From an uncultured Actinomycetes bacterium (lineage in GTDB: Bacteria; Actinomycetota; Actinomycetes; Nanopelagicales; Nanopelagicaceae): a stretch of DNA of 64,000 nucleotides. Where the stretch lies: NCBI GenBank assembly GCA_903838295.1, contig CAILXX010000006.1:1-64000 (forward strand), in the 5' to 3' direction. Of the stretch, positions 8,562-16,106 are shown in pieces. The first letter of the stretch is position 1. The number at the start of each line of letters is the position of its first letter. The position numbers and the translations under genes were made by a program. The notes under the pieces are model-generated. The model had not been told where the DNA came from. It saw nothing but the letters and a program-made list of their open reading frames with translations, and ran no database searches.

Positions 8562-8581
8562 CACTACAGAACGGAACTATT

Positions 8582-9496
8582 ATGTTGGCTGATTCACTCC
8601 TAGGTGGCTTTCCTTCCGAACTTATTCCGCCATCAAGCAAAGCCAAATTTCCTGATGGTGCCGATTTTCGAATCGAAATCCCATCAGTAGAAGGTCCAAA
8701 AGTTTTAGAGGCTGTCCTCAAGGAAGCTAAGCACTACGGAGTTACTGTAAACCGAGTTTCGCAAGGTAGTGGCGCGATGCTGCACACCGAGTCTGAATTA
8801 AAAGAGATGTCAAAGATTGCATCTGATGCTGGTGTAGAAATATCTCTCTTTATTGGCCCACGTGAAGAGTGGGGCATCGGGGCGATGTCACGAAGTAAAG
8901 AAGGCCCGGTGCTCAATGGTTCTATCCGCGGAATGCGACAGCTGCGATACGCAGTCGAAGATTCGCTTCGTGCGATCGAATGTGGAATCCGTGGCTTGTT
9001 AATTGCTGATCTTGGTTTGTTACAAGTTCTTAATGAAGCAAGAAGCCAAGGAAAAATTCCGATGGATGTGGTTTATAAAGTGTCGGTAATGAAGGCACCA
9101 TCAAATCCGGCAACTTTAAAAGTCATTGAAGGACTGGGCGGGGATACGATAAATCTTCCGACAGATCTAAATTTAAACGAACTTCATGAGATGCGTTCTG
9201 TCACAAAGCTTCCAATCGATCTTTATGTTGAAGCCCCAGATGGACTTGGTGGAGTTGTTCGTGGCAACGAATTGGCTGATCTTGTTGCCGCAGCATCGCC
9301 TTTGTATGTGAAATTTGGGCTACGCAATTCTCGGCCTTTGTACCCATCTGGGTTACATCTAGAAAATGATGCAATTATTATCGCGCGTGAAAAAGTACGT
9401 CGTGCCAGCATCGCGCTGGAGTGGATGAAGCGCGATTCTAGGAGCTTTGTTCAATCTACAGCCGGAGCAGAAGGGCTTGGAATTCCAAAACCGTGA
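8582..9496 (+). CDS. TIM-barrel protein resembling U32 family peptidases
   Basis: The 304-residue product shows alternating strand-helix units typical of a (beta/alpha)8 barrel: RIEIPS, VEISLFIG, GLLIADLGLLQ, VVYKVSVMKAPS, DTINLPTDL, PIDLYVEAP and LYVKFGLRNS. The GLLIADLG...VYKVS and LPIDLYVEAP segments recall U32 collagenase-like peptidases. The Cys/His features of proven U32 enzymes are not obvious, so proteolysis should not be assumed. Its own promoter and operator suggest induction by a metabolite, possibly together with the aldehyde dehydrogenase upstream. The ATG at 8582 has only a weak GGA ahead of it. Confidence 0.5.
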   Translation: MLADSLLGGFPSELIPPSSKAKFPDGADFRIEIPSVEGPKVLEAVLKEAKHYGVTVNRVSQGSGAMLHTESELKEMSKIASDAGVEISLFIGPREEWGIGAMSRSKEGPVLNGSIRGMRQLRYAVEDSLRAIECGIRGLLIADLGLLQVLNEARSQGKIPMDVVYKVSVMKAPSNPATLKVIEGLGGDTINLPTDLNLNELHEMRSVTKLPIDLYVEAPDGLGGVVRGNELADLVAAASPLYVKFGLRNSRPLYPSGLHLENDAIIIAREKVRRASIALEWMKRDSRSFVQSTAGAEGLGIPKP

Positions 9497-9536
9497 CAGA
9501 AATGTCGAACTGTTCTAACAATTGTCACGGGTTTTT
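9491..9536 (+). terminator. intrinsic terminator overlapping the U32-like gene's stop codon
   Basis: CCGTGACA (9491-9498) pairs perfectly with TGTCACGG (9523-9530) and is followed by GTTTTT. The TGA stop (9494-9496) lies inside the stem. The 24-base loop contains a further GAAC-T-GTTC palindrome. The convergent MBL gene ends 26 bases beyond. Confidence 0.6.
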
Positions 9537-9561
9537 ACTTGATAAAGTGAAGTTGGGTTTT

Positions 9562-10530
9562 CTAGCGGGAAAAAGTAACTAGATTCTCGCCATTGCGACC
9601 ACGCTGAATTTTTTTGTATGACTCCAAGACTTCGATATGCCCCAACACGGGGTATACCAAGTATTTATAAGCGGGATCTGCCCAAACACCTAAACGCTCA
9701 TGCGCGATTTCGATTATCTCTAGCAATGTCAGCGGTTGATCTGCAGCCACAATGGTTTCTAATACAACCTTCTCTACCAAATCTGCATAATTTTTAGACT
9801 GATCCAAGAAATCCATAGCGGCCTGGCGTTGGTAGCGAGGGTAATGTGAAGTCAGAATCTCTGATGGGTTACGGCCTTTTAGCAGAGCAATTGTTGCTCG
9901 ATAAGCTTCAACAAATCGGTAGGTAGGCGGGAATGCATGCGTCCCATCTGCCAACAGGACACTCTCACCTAGAACCGCGTCACCAATGATGACGGCACGC
10001 GTGGTTTCGTCCCAAAATGATAAGTGGCCCCATGAATGTCCTGGCGTATGAACTATCTCAACAAATCGATCGCCTAAGTCAATTCTTTCACCACCAGTAA
10101 AACCGATATCAATCGAAGTTTCGCGGGCCACCGTGAAGATGAAGTCTTTAGACTCTTGTGATTCTGCAAAACCATGGTCTTTATCGAATTCGTTATAGCG
10201 ATCATCAATCATTTTTTGCAGGCTTACAATCATGTCGCGGTCTCGTTCGCCACAACATATGAGTGCGTTTGGCATGGTTTCTCTGACCACGACGTTGCCG
10301 CCGGTATGGTCATAATCCGAATGGGTATTAACCGCATAACGCACTGATTCCAGCGCGATCCCAGCCTCTTTCATATAAGGAATCAAGGTCTCACGGATGG
10401 AGTCTTCAAACCCGGTGTCGATCAGCATGGTTTGGGTCTTACCGACGATCAAATATAAAGCAACAAATCTTTCACCTATTGGACATTCGACCCTGTGGAT
10501 CCCAGGGAGTATTTCGCCAGATATTTTCAT
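9562..10530 (-). CDS. metallo-beta-lactamase-fold hydrolase with altered metal motif
   Basis: A 322-residue MBL-fold protein. The zinc motif reads THSDYDH (H70, D72, D74, H75), so the second His of the usual HxHxDH is Asp. Later ligands are present in HTPGHSWGH and VIIGDAVLG. The C-terminal about 80 residues form a helical DNA-binding-like or dimerisation tail, as in other glyoxalase-II-like MBLs. It is the last gene of a minus-strand operon and overlaps the GH105 gene by four bases. A thioesterase or lactone/ester hydrolase role is plausible beside CoA-transferase and crotonase genes, but this is inference. Confidence 0.7.
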   Translation of the reverse strand: MKISGEILPGIHRVECPIGERFVALYLIVGKTQTMLIDTGFEDSIRETLIPYMKEAGIALESVRYAVNTHSDYDHTGGNVVVRETMPNALICCGERDRDMIVSLQKMIDDRYNEFDKDHGFAESQESKDFIFTVARETSIDIGFTGGERIDLGDRFVEIVHTPGHSWGHLSFWDETTRAVIIGDAVLGESVLLADGTHAFPPTYRFVEAYRATIALLKGRNPSEILTSHYPRYQRQAAMDFLDQSKNYADLVEKVVLETIVAADQPLTLLEIIEIAHERLGVWADPAYKYLVYPVLGHIEVLESYKKIQRGRNGENLVTFSR

Positions 10531-11618
10531 AGAAGGTCCTCTGCATCACAAATTGCCATTGCCAATGGACCCTGACCCCACGGAACTAAGAATCCACGAG
10601 GAGTAAATTCGTAATGAGATTTACGTGTGGAGGCCATGACGGCTGCCGTAACATTTTTTAGGTATCCATTTTCGTCGGCATCATCAATTGCTCCGCCCAA
10701 GGCTGCTTGAAAAGCGGGACGTAATTGCGTATCACTTATAATTCCCAATTTAATTGCGCGCGCGAAGCCAGCTGCCATAAACGCCGCAGTCGACCCTTCT
10801 TCGCCAGAGCGTGGGCTATCTAGGACGCACCACCAACGACCATCTGGTCGTTGCAATTTAACCATTGCATGTATTTGTTTCAACACAGCGTCGGTTATGG
10901 CAGCTCTTGCGGGATGGTCGGTAGAAATATTTTTTAAAACATCTAGCATCCCCAACATCGACCAACCTTGGCCACGTCCCCATGCTGGTCCAAAAGTGCC
11001 GGGTTCGTCCCGTAAGAAGAAATGATCGAATATTCCATTGTCTCTTTGGAGCGCTGCAATGTAAGCAAGCGCCTGATTAACACCGACTTCGGTAAATTCG
11101 CTGTTATTGGTCGCTTTCCCTAGCGCTGTAAAGAAAGGTGGATCAAAATGTAGGCAGTCGACACAGGTGCCCGCAGGTGGATTTGCAAGTAGTTCGGCTT
11201 CGCGCGGTGGTAATTCTTCCCCGCCGTATGGTGGGATCAAACAAAGAGATTCCCAGGTATCAAGAATTCCGCGATCTACTGGACGCGACATTAAATATCT
11301 AGCCAGTGGAATTAACGCTGCTAGCAAGACCTCGTCGCCGGTCTCTTCTGCGACTTGCACCATTGCCATCCCAGGCGCCGTGCAGTCCAATCGTCGATAT
11401 GGCTCTGCTCGGGTAGCCCACGATCGCATCCACCCGTGTGCAAAAGCAAGGTATTGCGCATCTTTTAGCACCCGGCCAGATTCAAGAATTCCTTCAAAGC
11501 CAGTCGAATCGCCAAAATTCCAGGTGCTGTACGGCATCTTTAAAAGCGATTGCCCAACCTTTTCTAAGAGTTGAATTCGCTCTGCTCGTGGTGGAATTGC
11601 AGGGGCAACTGATTGCAT
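10527..11618 (-). CDS. GH105/GH88-like unsaturated uronyl hydrolase
   Basis: A 363-residue all-helical glycoside hydrolase of the six-hairpin type. The WGRGQGWSMLGML motif (213-223) matches the W-x-R-G-N-G-W signature of unsaturated rhamnogalacturonyl/glucuronyl hydrolases. Asp154 in CVDCLHFDPPFF sits where the catalytic Asp is expected. DGRWWCVLD...GEEGSTAAFMAAGFARA corresponds to the conserved C-terminal helices. No signal peptide is visible, so it would act on imported unsaturated disaccharides from pectin or related polymers. It abuts the crotonase gene and overlaps the MBL gene, indicating one operon. Confidence 0.75.
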   Translation of the reverse strand: MQSVAPAIPPRAERIQLLEKVGQSLLKMPYSTWNFGDSTGFEGILESGRVLKDAQYLAFAHGWMRSWATRAEPYRRLDCTAPGMAMVQVAEETGDEVLLAALIPLARYLMSRPVDRGILDTWESLCLIPPYGGEELPPREAELLANPPAGTCVDCLHFDPPFFTALGKATNNSEFTEVGVNQALAYIAALQRDNGIFDHFFLRDEPGTFGPAWGRGQGWSMLGMLDVLKNISTDHPARAAITDAVLKQIHAMVKLQRPDGRWWCVLDSPRSGEEGSTAAFMAAGFARAIKLGIISDTQLRPAFQAALGGAIDDADENGYLKNVTAAVMASTRKSHYEFTPRGFLVPWGQGPLAMAICDAEDLL

Positions 11619-12407
11619 TTAGCGACCTTTAAAGTTTGGTGGACGTTTTTCGGCGAATGCTTTCTGGCCTTCGGCAGCGTCTTCAGTTCTCATCAAATAA
11701 GCAAATGAATCATTTTCATAGAGCAAACCGATTTCTAGTGGAGTGCTCTGAGCCATACGCACCATGTGCTTCGTCATTTGCGCAGCGATGGGACCCTTGG
11801 TTGCGATTGATTCAGCAATTTGAATTGAGCGATCCATAACTTTGTCTGCGTCTATGATCTCTTGGACAAGTCCCATACGTAGGCTGGTCTGGGCATCGAC
11901 TGGTTCCCCGTGCAGCAAAAATAGGGAGGCGTTTCCGGAGCCAATTGTGTGGGTGAGCAATTGTGTCTGTCCTGAACCACCATGCCAACCCCAGCGAATT
12001 TCACCTGCTAAAAATTTTGTATTAGGCGCTGCAATTCTGATATCGGAAGAACATGCCATTTCTAATCCGCCGCCGACAACCCAACCATGAAGTGCTGCAA
12101 CAATTGGTTTGCGCATCAGCCACAGTGCTCGCGCATAATCCATATGTAGCGAGAATCGATTGCGGTATTCCCAGTTAGTTCCGTATTGATCCAGTTCTGT
12201 GATGTCACTTCCTGCACAGAAACCTTTTTCACCTTTGCCATAAAGAAGTACCGAGCGAATTTCTTGATCATTATTGATGCGATCTACATGTGAGTTCATT
12301 TCTGCATCCATGACGTGTGACATGGCGTTTATTTTCTCTGGACGATTAAGGATGATGTGGGCGACATGACCATGGACTTCTAGATCAACTGATCCGGGTG
12401 AGCTCAT
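11619..12407 (-). CDS. enoyl-CoA hydratase/isomerase (crotonase family)
   Basis: A 262-residue crotonase-fold protein with the CoA and oxyanion-hole segments GFCAGSDI and HGWVVGGGLEMA. The first catalytic Glu is kept (AGEIRWGW), but the position of the second (rat Glu164) is a hydrophobic residue in NASLFLLHG. It may therefore be an isomerase, lyase or hydrolase rather than a classical hydratase. The C-terminus EDAAEGQKAFAEKR is typical of the family. It lies two bases after the CoA-transferase gene and abuts GH105, so these enzymes probably act on the same acid as CoA thioesters. Confidence 0.8.
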   Translation of the reverse strand: MSSPGSVDLEVHGHVAHIILNRPEKINAMSHVMDAEMNSHVDRINNDQEIRSVLLYGKGEKGFCAGSDITELDQYGTNWEYRNRFSLHMDYARALWLMRKPIVAALHGWVVGGGLEMACSSDIRIAAPNTKFLAGEIRWGWHGGSGQTQLLTHTIGSGNASLFLLHGEPVDAQTSLRMGLVQEIIDADKVMDRSIQIAESIATKGPIAAQMTKHMVRMAQSTPLEIGLLYENDSFAYLMRTEDAAEGQKAFAEKRPPNFKGR

Positions 12408-12409
12408 AT

Positions 12410-13627
12410 TTACTCCTTTAGGGTACCCACGGCGTTTGCCGCGATTAAAGATTTAATTTTTTGATCGTCATATCCCAAAATATCTCGAAGGATTTCTTGA
12501 TTATGTTCACCTAGGGCCGGTGCGCCACGCTCTATAGAAGGTGGGGTTTCTGACATTCGTACGGGTGGACGCAGGGTTTTTGCGGTACCTCCGCGATACT
12601 GAGGCTGTTCTACGAAGTATTTCTGGTCAACGATATGTTGGTCTGACTGCAGATCTTCGTAGTTATATACGGGCCCACACCAGGCACCAGCTTTATCACA
12701 AATATCTATCCATTCTGCGGTCGTCTTGGTTACAAAGCGATTGCGGATGGTGCGATAAACCTCGTCTCTATATTTTTGTCCATCGTTGTAATGCTTAAGC
12801 GAACGTAGCCAATCGTCATCCAAGACTTCGCCCAAAATTGGTAGGGGGACCATGGCTAGAGTGAACCAAGAATCTTTAGTCTTATAGACACCATACGGTG
12901 CAGGGATCGATCCGTGCGCGCTTTTCTCTTCGGTACGTCGGGGCATCTGACCAGCATTTAAATAGGTAACTATTTCTTGTAACTGACAATCTAGAACGAC
13001 CGAGAGCATATCTATCTCTACATGTTGTCCGACTCCAGTTTGGTGCCTAGATTCCACCGCAGCCAAAATTCCAATCACGGCTTGATATCCGGTCATTACA
13101 TCTGCGCCCCACAATGCACTGGGGATGGGATCTTCACCAAGTGCGCCGACACTGAACATAGAACCGCTATAGCCCTGTATTACCAAGTCTTGCCCTGGTC
13201 GATCCCGATAAGGTCCCGTGGATCCATAACCAGATATTGAACAATAAATAATTCTAGGATTGATTGCTTTGAGTTGCTCGTAGCCGATACCTAATCGATC
13301 GGCAGTTCCGTGACGGAAATTTTGTAAAAAAACATCTGAATTTTTTATAAGGTCGTGTATAACAGCAAGACCTTCTGGATTCTTTAAATCGACTGATAAT
13401 GAACGTTTATTACGGTTGACAGCTAAAAACGTGGTCATTTCGCCATTGCTCTGCAAATCTTCAAAGCCGTGGGTGCGATTGAATTCACCTGACAGAGGCG
13501 GTTCAATTTTTATTACATCTGCGCCTAAGTCACCTAACCGTGTCCCGGCTAATGGACCCGCAAGCATTTGTGTTGCATCAAGAACTCTGAGACCTGCAAG
13601 TGCGCCTTTTCCCATGCGGTTAATCAT
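12410..13627 (-). CDS. family III CoA-transferase (CaiB/BaiF type)
   Basis: A 405-residue protein beginning (after a short leader) with LAGLRVLDATQMLAGP, the standard N-terminus of formyl-CoA/CaiB transferases. It also has GADVIKIEPP, NRNKRSLSVDLKNPEG, SISGYGSTGPY and the catalytic-Asp segment AVIGILAAVESR preceded by DVMTGYQ. It would move CoA from a donor thioester to a carboxylic acid. The start may be ATG 13627 or ATG 13615; the latter begins closer to the conserved region. It heads a tight run with the crotonase, GH105 and MBL genes, 70 bases after the enolase paralogue. Confidence 0.85.
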   Translation of the reverse strand: MINRMGKGALAGLRVLDATQMLAGPLAGTRLGDLGADVIKIEPPLSGEFNRTHGFEDLQSNGEMTTFLAVNRNKRSLSVDLKNPEGLAVIHDLIKNSDVFLQNFRHGTADRLGIGYEQLKAINPRIIYCSISGYGSTGPYRDRPGQDLVIQGYSGSMFSVGALGEDPIPSALWGADVMTGYQAVIGILAAVESRHQTGVGQHVEIDMLSVVLDCQLQEIVTYLNAGQMPRRTEEKSAHGSIPAPYGVYKTKDSWFTLAMVPLPILGEVLDDDWLRSLKHYNDGQKYRDEVYRTIRNRFVTKTTAEWIDICDKAGAWCGPVYNYEDLQSDQHIVDQKYFVEQPQYRGGTAKTLRPPVRMSETPPSIERGAPALGEHNQEILRDILGYDDQKIKSLIAANAVGTLKE

Positions 13628-13697
13628 TTAGTATGAAGAATTGAAAAGCAATAGCCGAGAAGCATTACTTGATTAGTTATTAAATCTGCTTCCTTAA

Positions 13698-14978
13698 TTA
13701 GGACTTAAGAGGTTGACCCTTATTAAATTCACAATCCTCTATCGCCTCCAGCTCTAGGAGCCGATTCCATTTAGAAGTTCTATCGGAACCATGGGTCGAA
13801 CCAACTTTGATCTGACCGGCGCCCCAACCCACGGCTAAATCAGCAAGCCAAGAATCTTCGGTTTCACCGCTACGAGCAGAGACGACGGTGCGCAAATTAC
13901 TTGCCTTAGCTTCTTTTAGAACCTGCAAAGTCGTGGTGAGTAAGCCATTCTGGTTTGGCTTAATAAGAATTGAATTACTTGAATTGTGCAGGATCCCTCG
14001 ATTTAATCGAACCAGGTTGGTTGTGTAGAGATCGTCACCGACAACCTGAAGGTTTGTGGGTATACCAGTCATGAATTGATTCCATGAATCCCAGTCATCT
14101 TCGGCAAAGGGATCTTCGATCGAAATAATTGGTTGATTCTTAACAAGGTTCTGCATGTAAGCGATGAAATCGTTCTTTGTGTGTACCTTATTTGCGTTGG
14201 GTAGGTGATATGAACCGTCGATGTACAGTTGGGTTGCCGCTACGTCAAGTGCGATTGAGACATCACGACCCACTTCTAGACCAGCCAACGTAATGCATGA
14301 TGATACAAAATCACACGCACTTTCGATTGTAGTAAAAGGAATAGCAAGTCCACCTTCATCGGCAATCAAATGTGTCGGAGCACCCAGCTTTGCGCCTTCG
14401 GTGGTTGCAATTTCTCGGATTGCGGATATCCATGAGATGGCTTCACGGAAAGATGTCGCGCCATGTGCCATCACCAGGACATCTTGAATATCCATAGTCT
14501 TCTTAGCATGAGCACCGCCAGAGAGAATATTGACCATAGGCATTGGTAATTGCAAAGGGCCAGTTGGTTGAAAGAAACGAGCCAAAGATTTGCCTTCGGT
14601 GTGCGCTTGACTTTTTGCGACCGCAATTGATACTGCCAGGGATGCGTTTGCCCCAATTGTATGAAAATCTTCGGACGGGTCGATTGTCTTAATCAATTGA
14701 TCAGCAGCAACGAGATTGGCTACATTTCCTACTAACTTTGGGGCAATCAGCTCATTAATATTGGCGCAGGCCTGGAATACAGATTTTCCATTGAAAATCT
14801 TCTCTGAATAAGGGGTCTTATGGTCCCGCAATTCTTTAGCTTCATGTAATCCAGTAGATGCACCTGATGGGATATGGGACGTATGAGAAGTTCCATCTGA
14901 TAAAAGAACGGTTGCAGCTACTGTGGGCCGCCCTCTGGAATCAAGTACTTGATAGCCAACTAATCGCGTGATGGTCAT
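13698..14978 (-). CDS. divergent enolase paralogue with altered catalytic residues
   Basis: A 426-residue protein clearly homologous to phosphopyruvate hydratase along its whole length. Kept features (yeast numbering in brackets): the SGASTG loop, His157 (159), Glu208 in DEGG (211), metal ligands Asp245, Glu288 and Asp315 (246/295/320), base Lys340 (345), Arg369 (374) and Lys391 (396). Changed: the catalytic His373 is Ala368 in VSARSGETED, Glu168 is Asp166 (IQDVLV), and the K-V-N after the base Lys is K-P-N. The fold and metal site should persist, but the substrate is probably not 2-phosphoglycerate. It overlaps the kinase gene upstream by four bases, implying coupled translation and a shared pathway. 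Confidence 0.85.
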   Translation of the reverse strand: MTITRLVGYQVLDSRGRPTVAATVLLSDGTSHTSHIPSGASTGLHEAKELRDHKTPYSEKIFNGKSVFQACANINELIAPKLVGNVANLVAADQLIKTIDPSEDFHTIGANASLAVSIAVAKSQAHTEGKSLARFFQPTGPLQLPMPMVNILSGGAHAKKTMDIQDVLVMAHGATSFREAISWISAIREIATTEGAKLGAPTHLIADEGGLAIPFTTIESACDFVSSCITLAGLEVGRDVSIALDVAATQLYIDGSYHLPNANKVHTKNDFIAYMQNLVKNQPIISIEDPFAEDDWDSWNQFMTGIPTNLQVVGDDLYTTNLVRLNRGILHNSSNSILIKPNQNGLLTTTLQVLKEAKASNLRTVVSARSGETEDSWLADLAVGWGAGQIKVGSTHGSDRTSKWNRLLELEAIEDCEFNKGQPLKS

Positions 14979-15961
14979 GGGAACAACTCCAAGATATCTA
15001 CTTTTTCACTAGAAAGTGCCTCGATAGTAAGTGTACGCAATAATTCCTGACCCGCGGGCTCCAAATAATTAACAGGTGAGACACCATCGACCCTGGCCAA
15101 AGCAACTAAAGCAGCGTGATTGGCAAAATTGTGAGCGACAGGGATCAGCGAATTTTTCTGGTAACCATCTACAAATTTTAAGGCTGTCTCTTTCAGAAGG
15201 CTTTTTTGATCCGGGGAGGTTGCTCGGATATTTTTACAGATCAGATGAGCAAGTAAGAAACCTAAATCGAAGACTGGATTGCCAACATGGATTACTTCAA
15301 AGTCCAGGACAATAGGCGCCATATCATTTGCAACCATGACATTTTTTGGAGAGTAATCGCCATGAACAATTGTCAATTTTTCTTTGGTTATCTGATCCAT
15401 CATTGACGATATCTTGGAAGCAAGCTTTGGGTTCTTATCTCGAAGCACACCATAAAAAGGTTGCACTCGCAATTGTCCAAATAAAATATCTTCCTGGAAT
15501 TGGTCTTGTATTGCTTGGTTATTGAATCCAAAGTTGTGCCAAGCAGCCAGGATCGCTCCTAATTGATAACCAGTTGTTGGGTCGATATTTCCTTCGAGTA
15601 ATTCACTCTTCCACACCTTAAAATCGCGAGGGCAGCGGGTCATTGTCAGCGTGAATTCAATTGGGTCAACATCAACAAGTACTGGAATATTTTTTGGAGT
15701 GACTGAATGCAAAATCTTGATGGCCCGAGCTTCTGTGATTGCCCGTTTTTGATCGGCCAACCACTCAATTTTTGTTTTGAGTTGGGGCAGCGCTTGCTTG
15801 AGTACTAAATCTGAATCAGATGTGCGAATTCCTAAAACAACGTTAGAGACTCCGCCGGTCAGGATTTCTACTTCCACATCCCCAGAAATAATTCCCCTGT
15901 CGCGAAGGTATGGCACCACGGTGGTTTCATCTAAGAGGTCAGCAGAATTGGAAGTTGTCAT
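14975..15961 (-). CDS. APH/MtnK-like small-molecule kinase
   Basis: A 328-residue kinase of the aminoglycoside phosphotransferase/choline kinase fold. The N-lobe has EILTGGVSNVVLGI and LVLKQALPQLK, where KQALP is reminiscent of 5-methylthioribose kinase (MtnK). The catalytic loop is IVHGDYSPKNVMV and the metal-binding DFE follows in IVLDFEVIHVGNPVFDL. A Shine-Dalgarno (GAGGAG) precedes ATG 15961, which lies 24 bases after the tRNA-Gly gene. Its stop overlaps the enolase paralogue's start. It probably phosphorylates the compound that the enolase-like enzyme then acts on. The substrate is unknown. Confidence 0.75.
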   Translation of the reverse strand: MTTSNSADLLDETTVVPYLRDRGIISGDVEVEILTGGVSNVVLGIRTSDSDLVLKQALPQLKTKIEWLADQKRAITEARAIKILHSVTPKNIPVLVDVDPIEFTLTMTRCPRDFKVWKSELLEGNIDPTTGYQLGAILAAWHNFGFNNQAIQDQFQEDILFGQLRVQPFYGVLRDKNPKLASKISSMMDQITKEKLTIVHGDYSPKNVMVANDMAPIVLDFEVIHVGNPVFDLGFLLAHLICKNIRATSPDQKSLLKETALKFVDGYQKNSLIPVAHNFANHAALVALARVDGVSPVNYLEPAGQELLRTLTIEALSSEKVDILELFP

Positions 15962-15985
15962 AGACCTCTACTCCTCACATTGATA

Positions 15986-16059
15986 TGGAGCGGATGACGG
16001 GAATCGGACCCGCGCTGTCAGCTTGGGAAGCTGACGTGATACCACTTCACTACATCCGC
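15986..16059 (-). tRNA. tRNA-Gly(CCC)
   Basis: The minus strand folds as a complete cloverleaf. The acceptor GCGGATG pairs with CATCCGC, and the anticodon stem TCAGC/GCTGA encloses loop TTCCCAA with anticodon CCC. A GGGTCCGATTCCC T-arm is present and the CCA end is encoded. It reads GGG codons. It sits between the acetyl-xylan-esterase-like gene and the kinase gene, all on the same strand. No duplicated 3' end that would mark an integration site was seen. Confidence 0.93.
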
Positions 16060-16106
16060 CTATATTCGATCTTGATTATTACATATTCGAAGATAGCTAT
16101 CTAGGG

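Noticed and set aside
11107-11574. 155-codon plus-strand frame opposite the GH105 gene
   Set aside because: It is antisense to a well-supported enzyme, shows Ser/Arg/Pro-rich non-protein-like composition and has no ribosome site.
15986-16059. tRNA-Gly as an integration site of a genomic island covering 9.5-16 kb
   Set aside because: I found no second copy of the tRNA 3' end, no integrase and no mobility gene in the window. The downstream genes look similar in base use to the rest.
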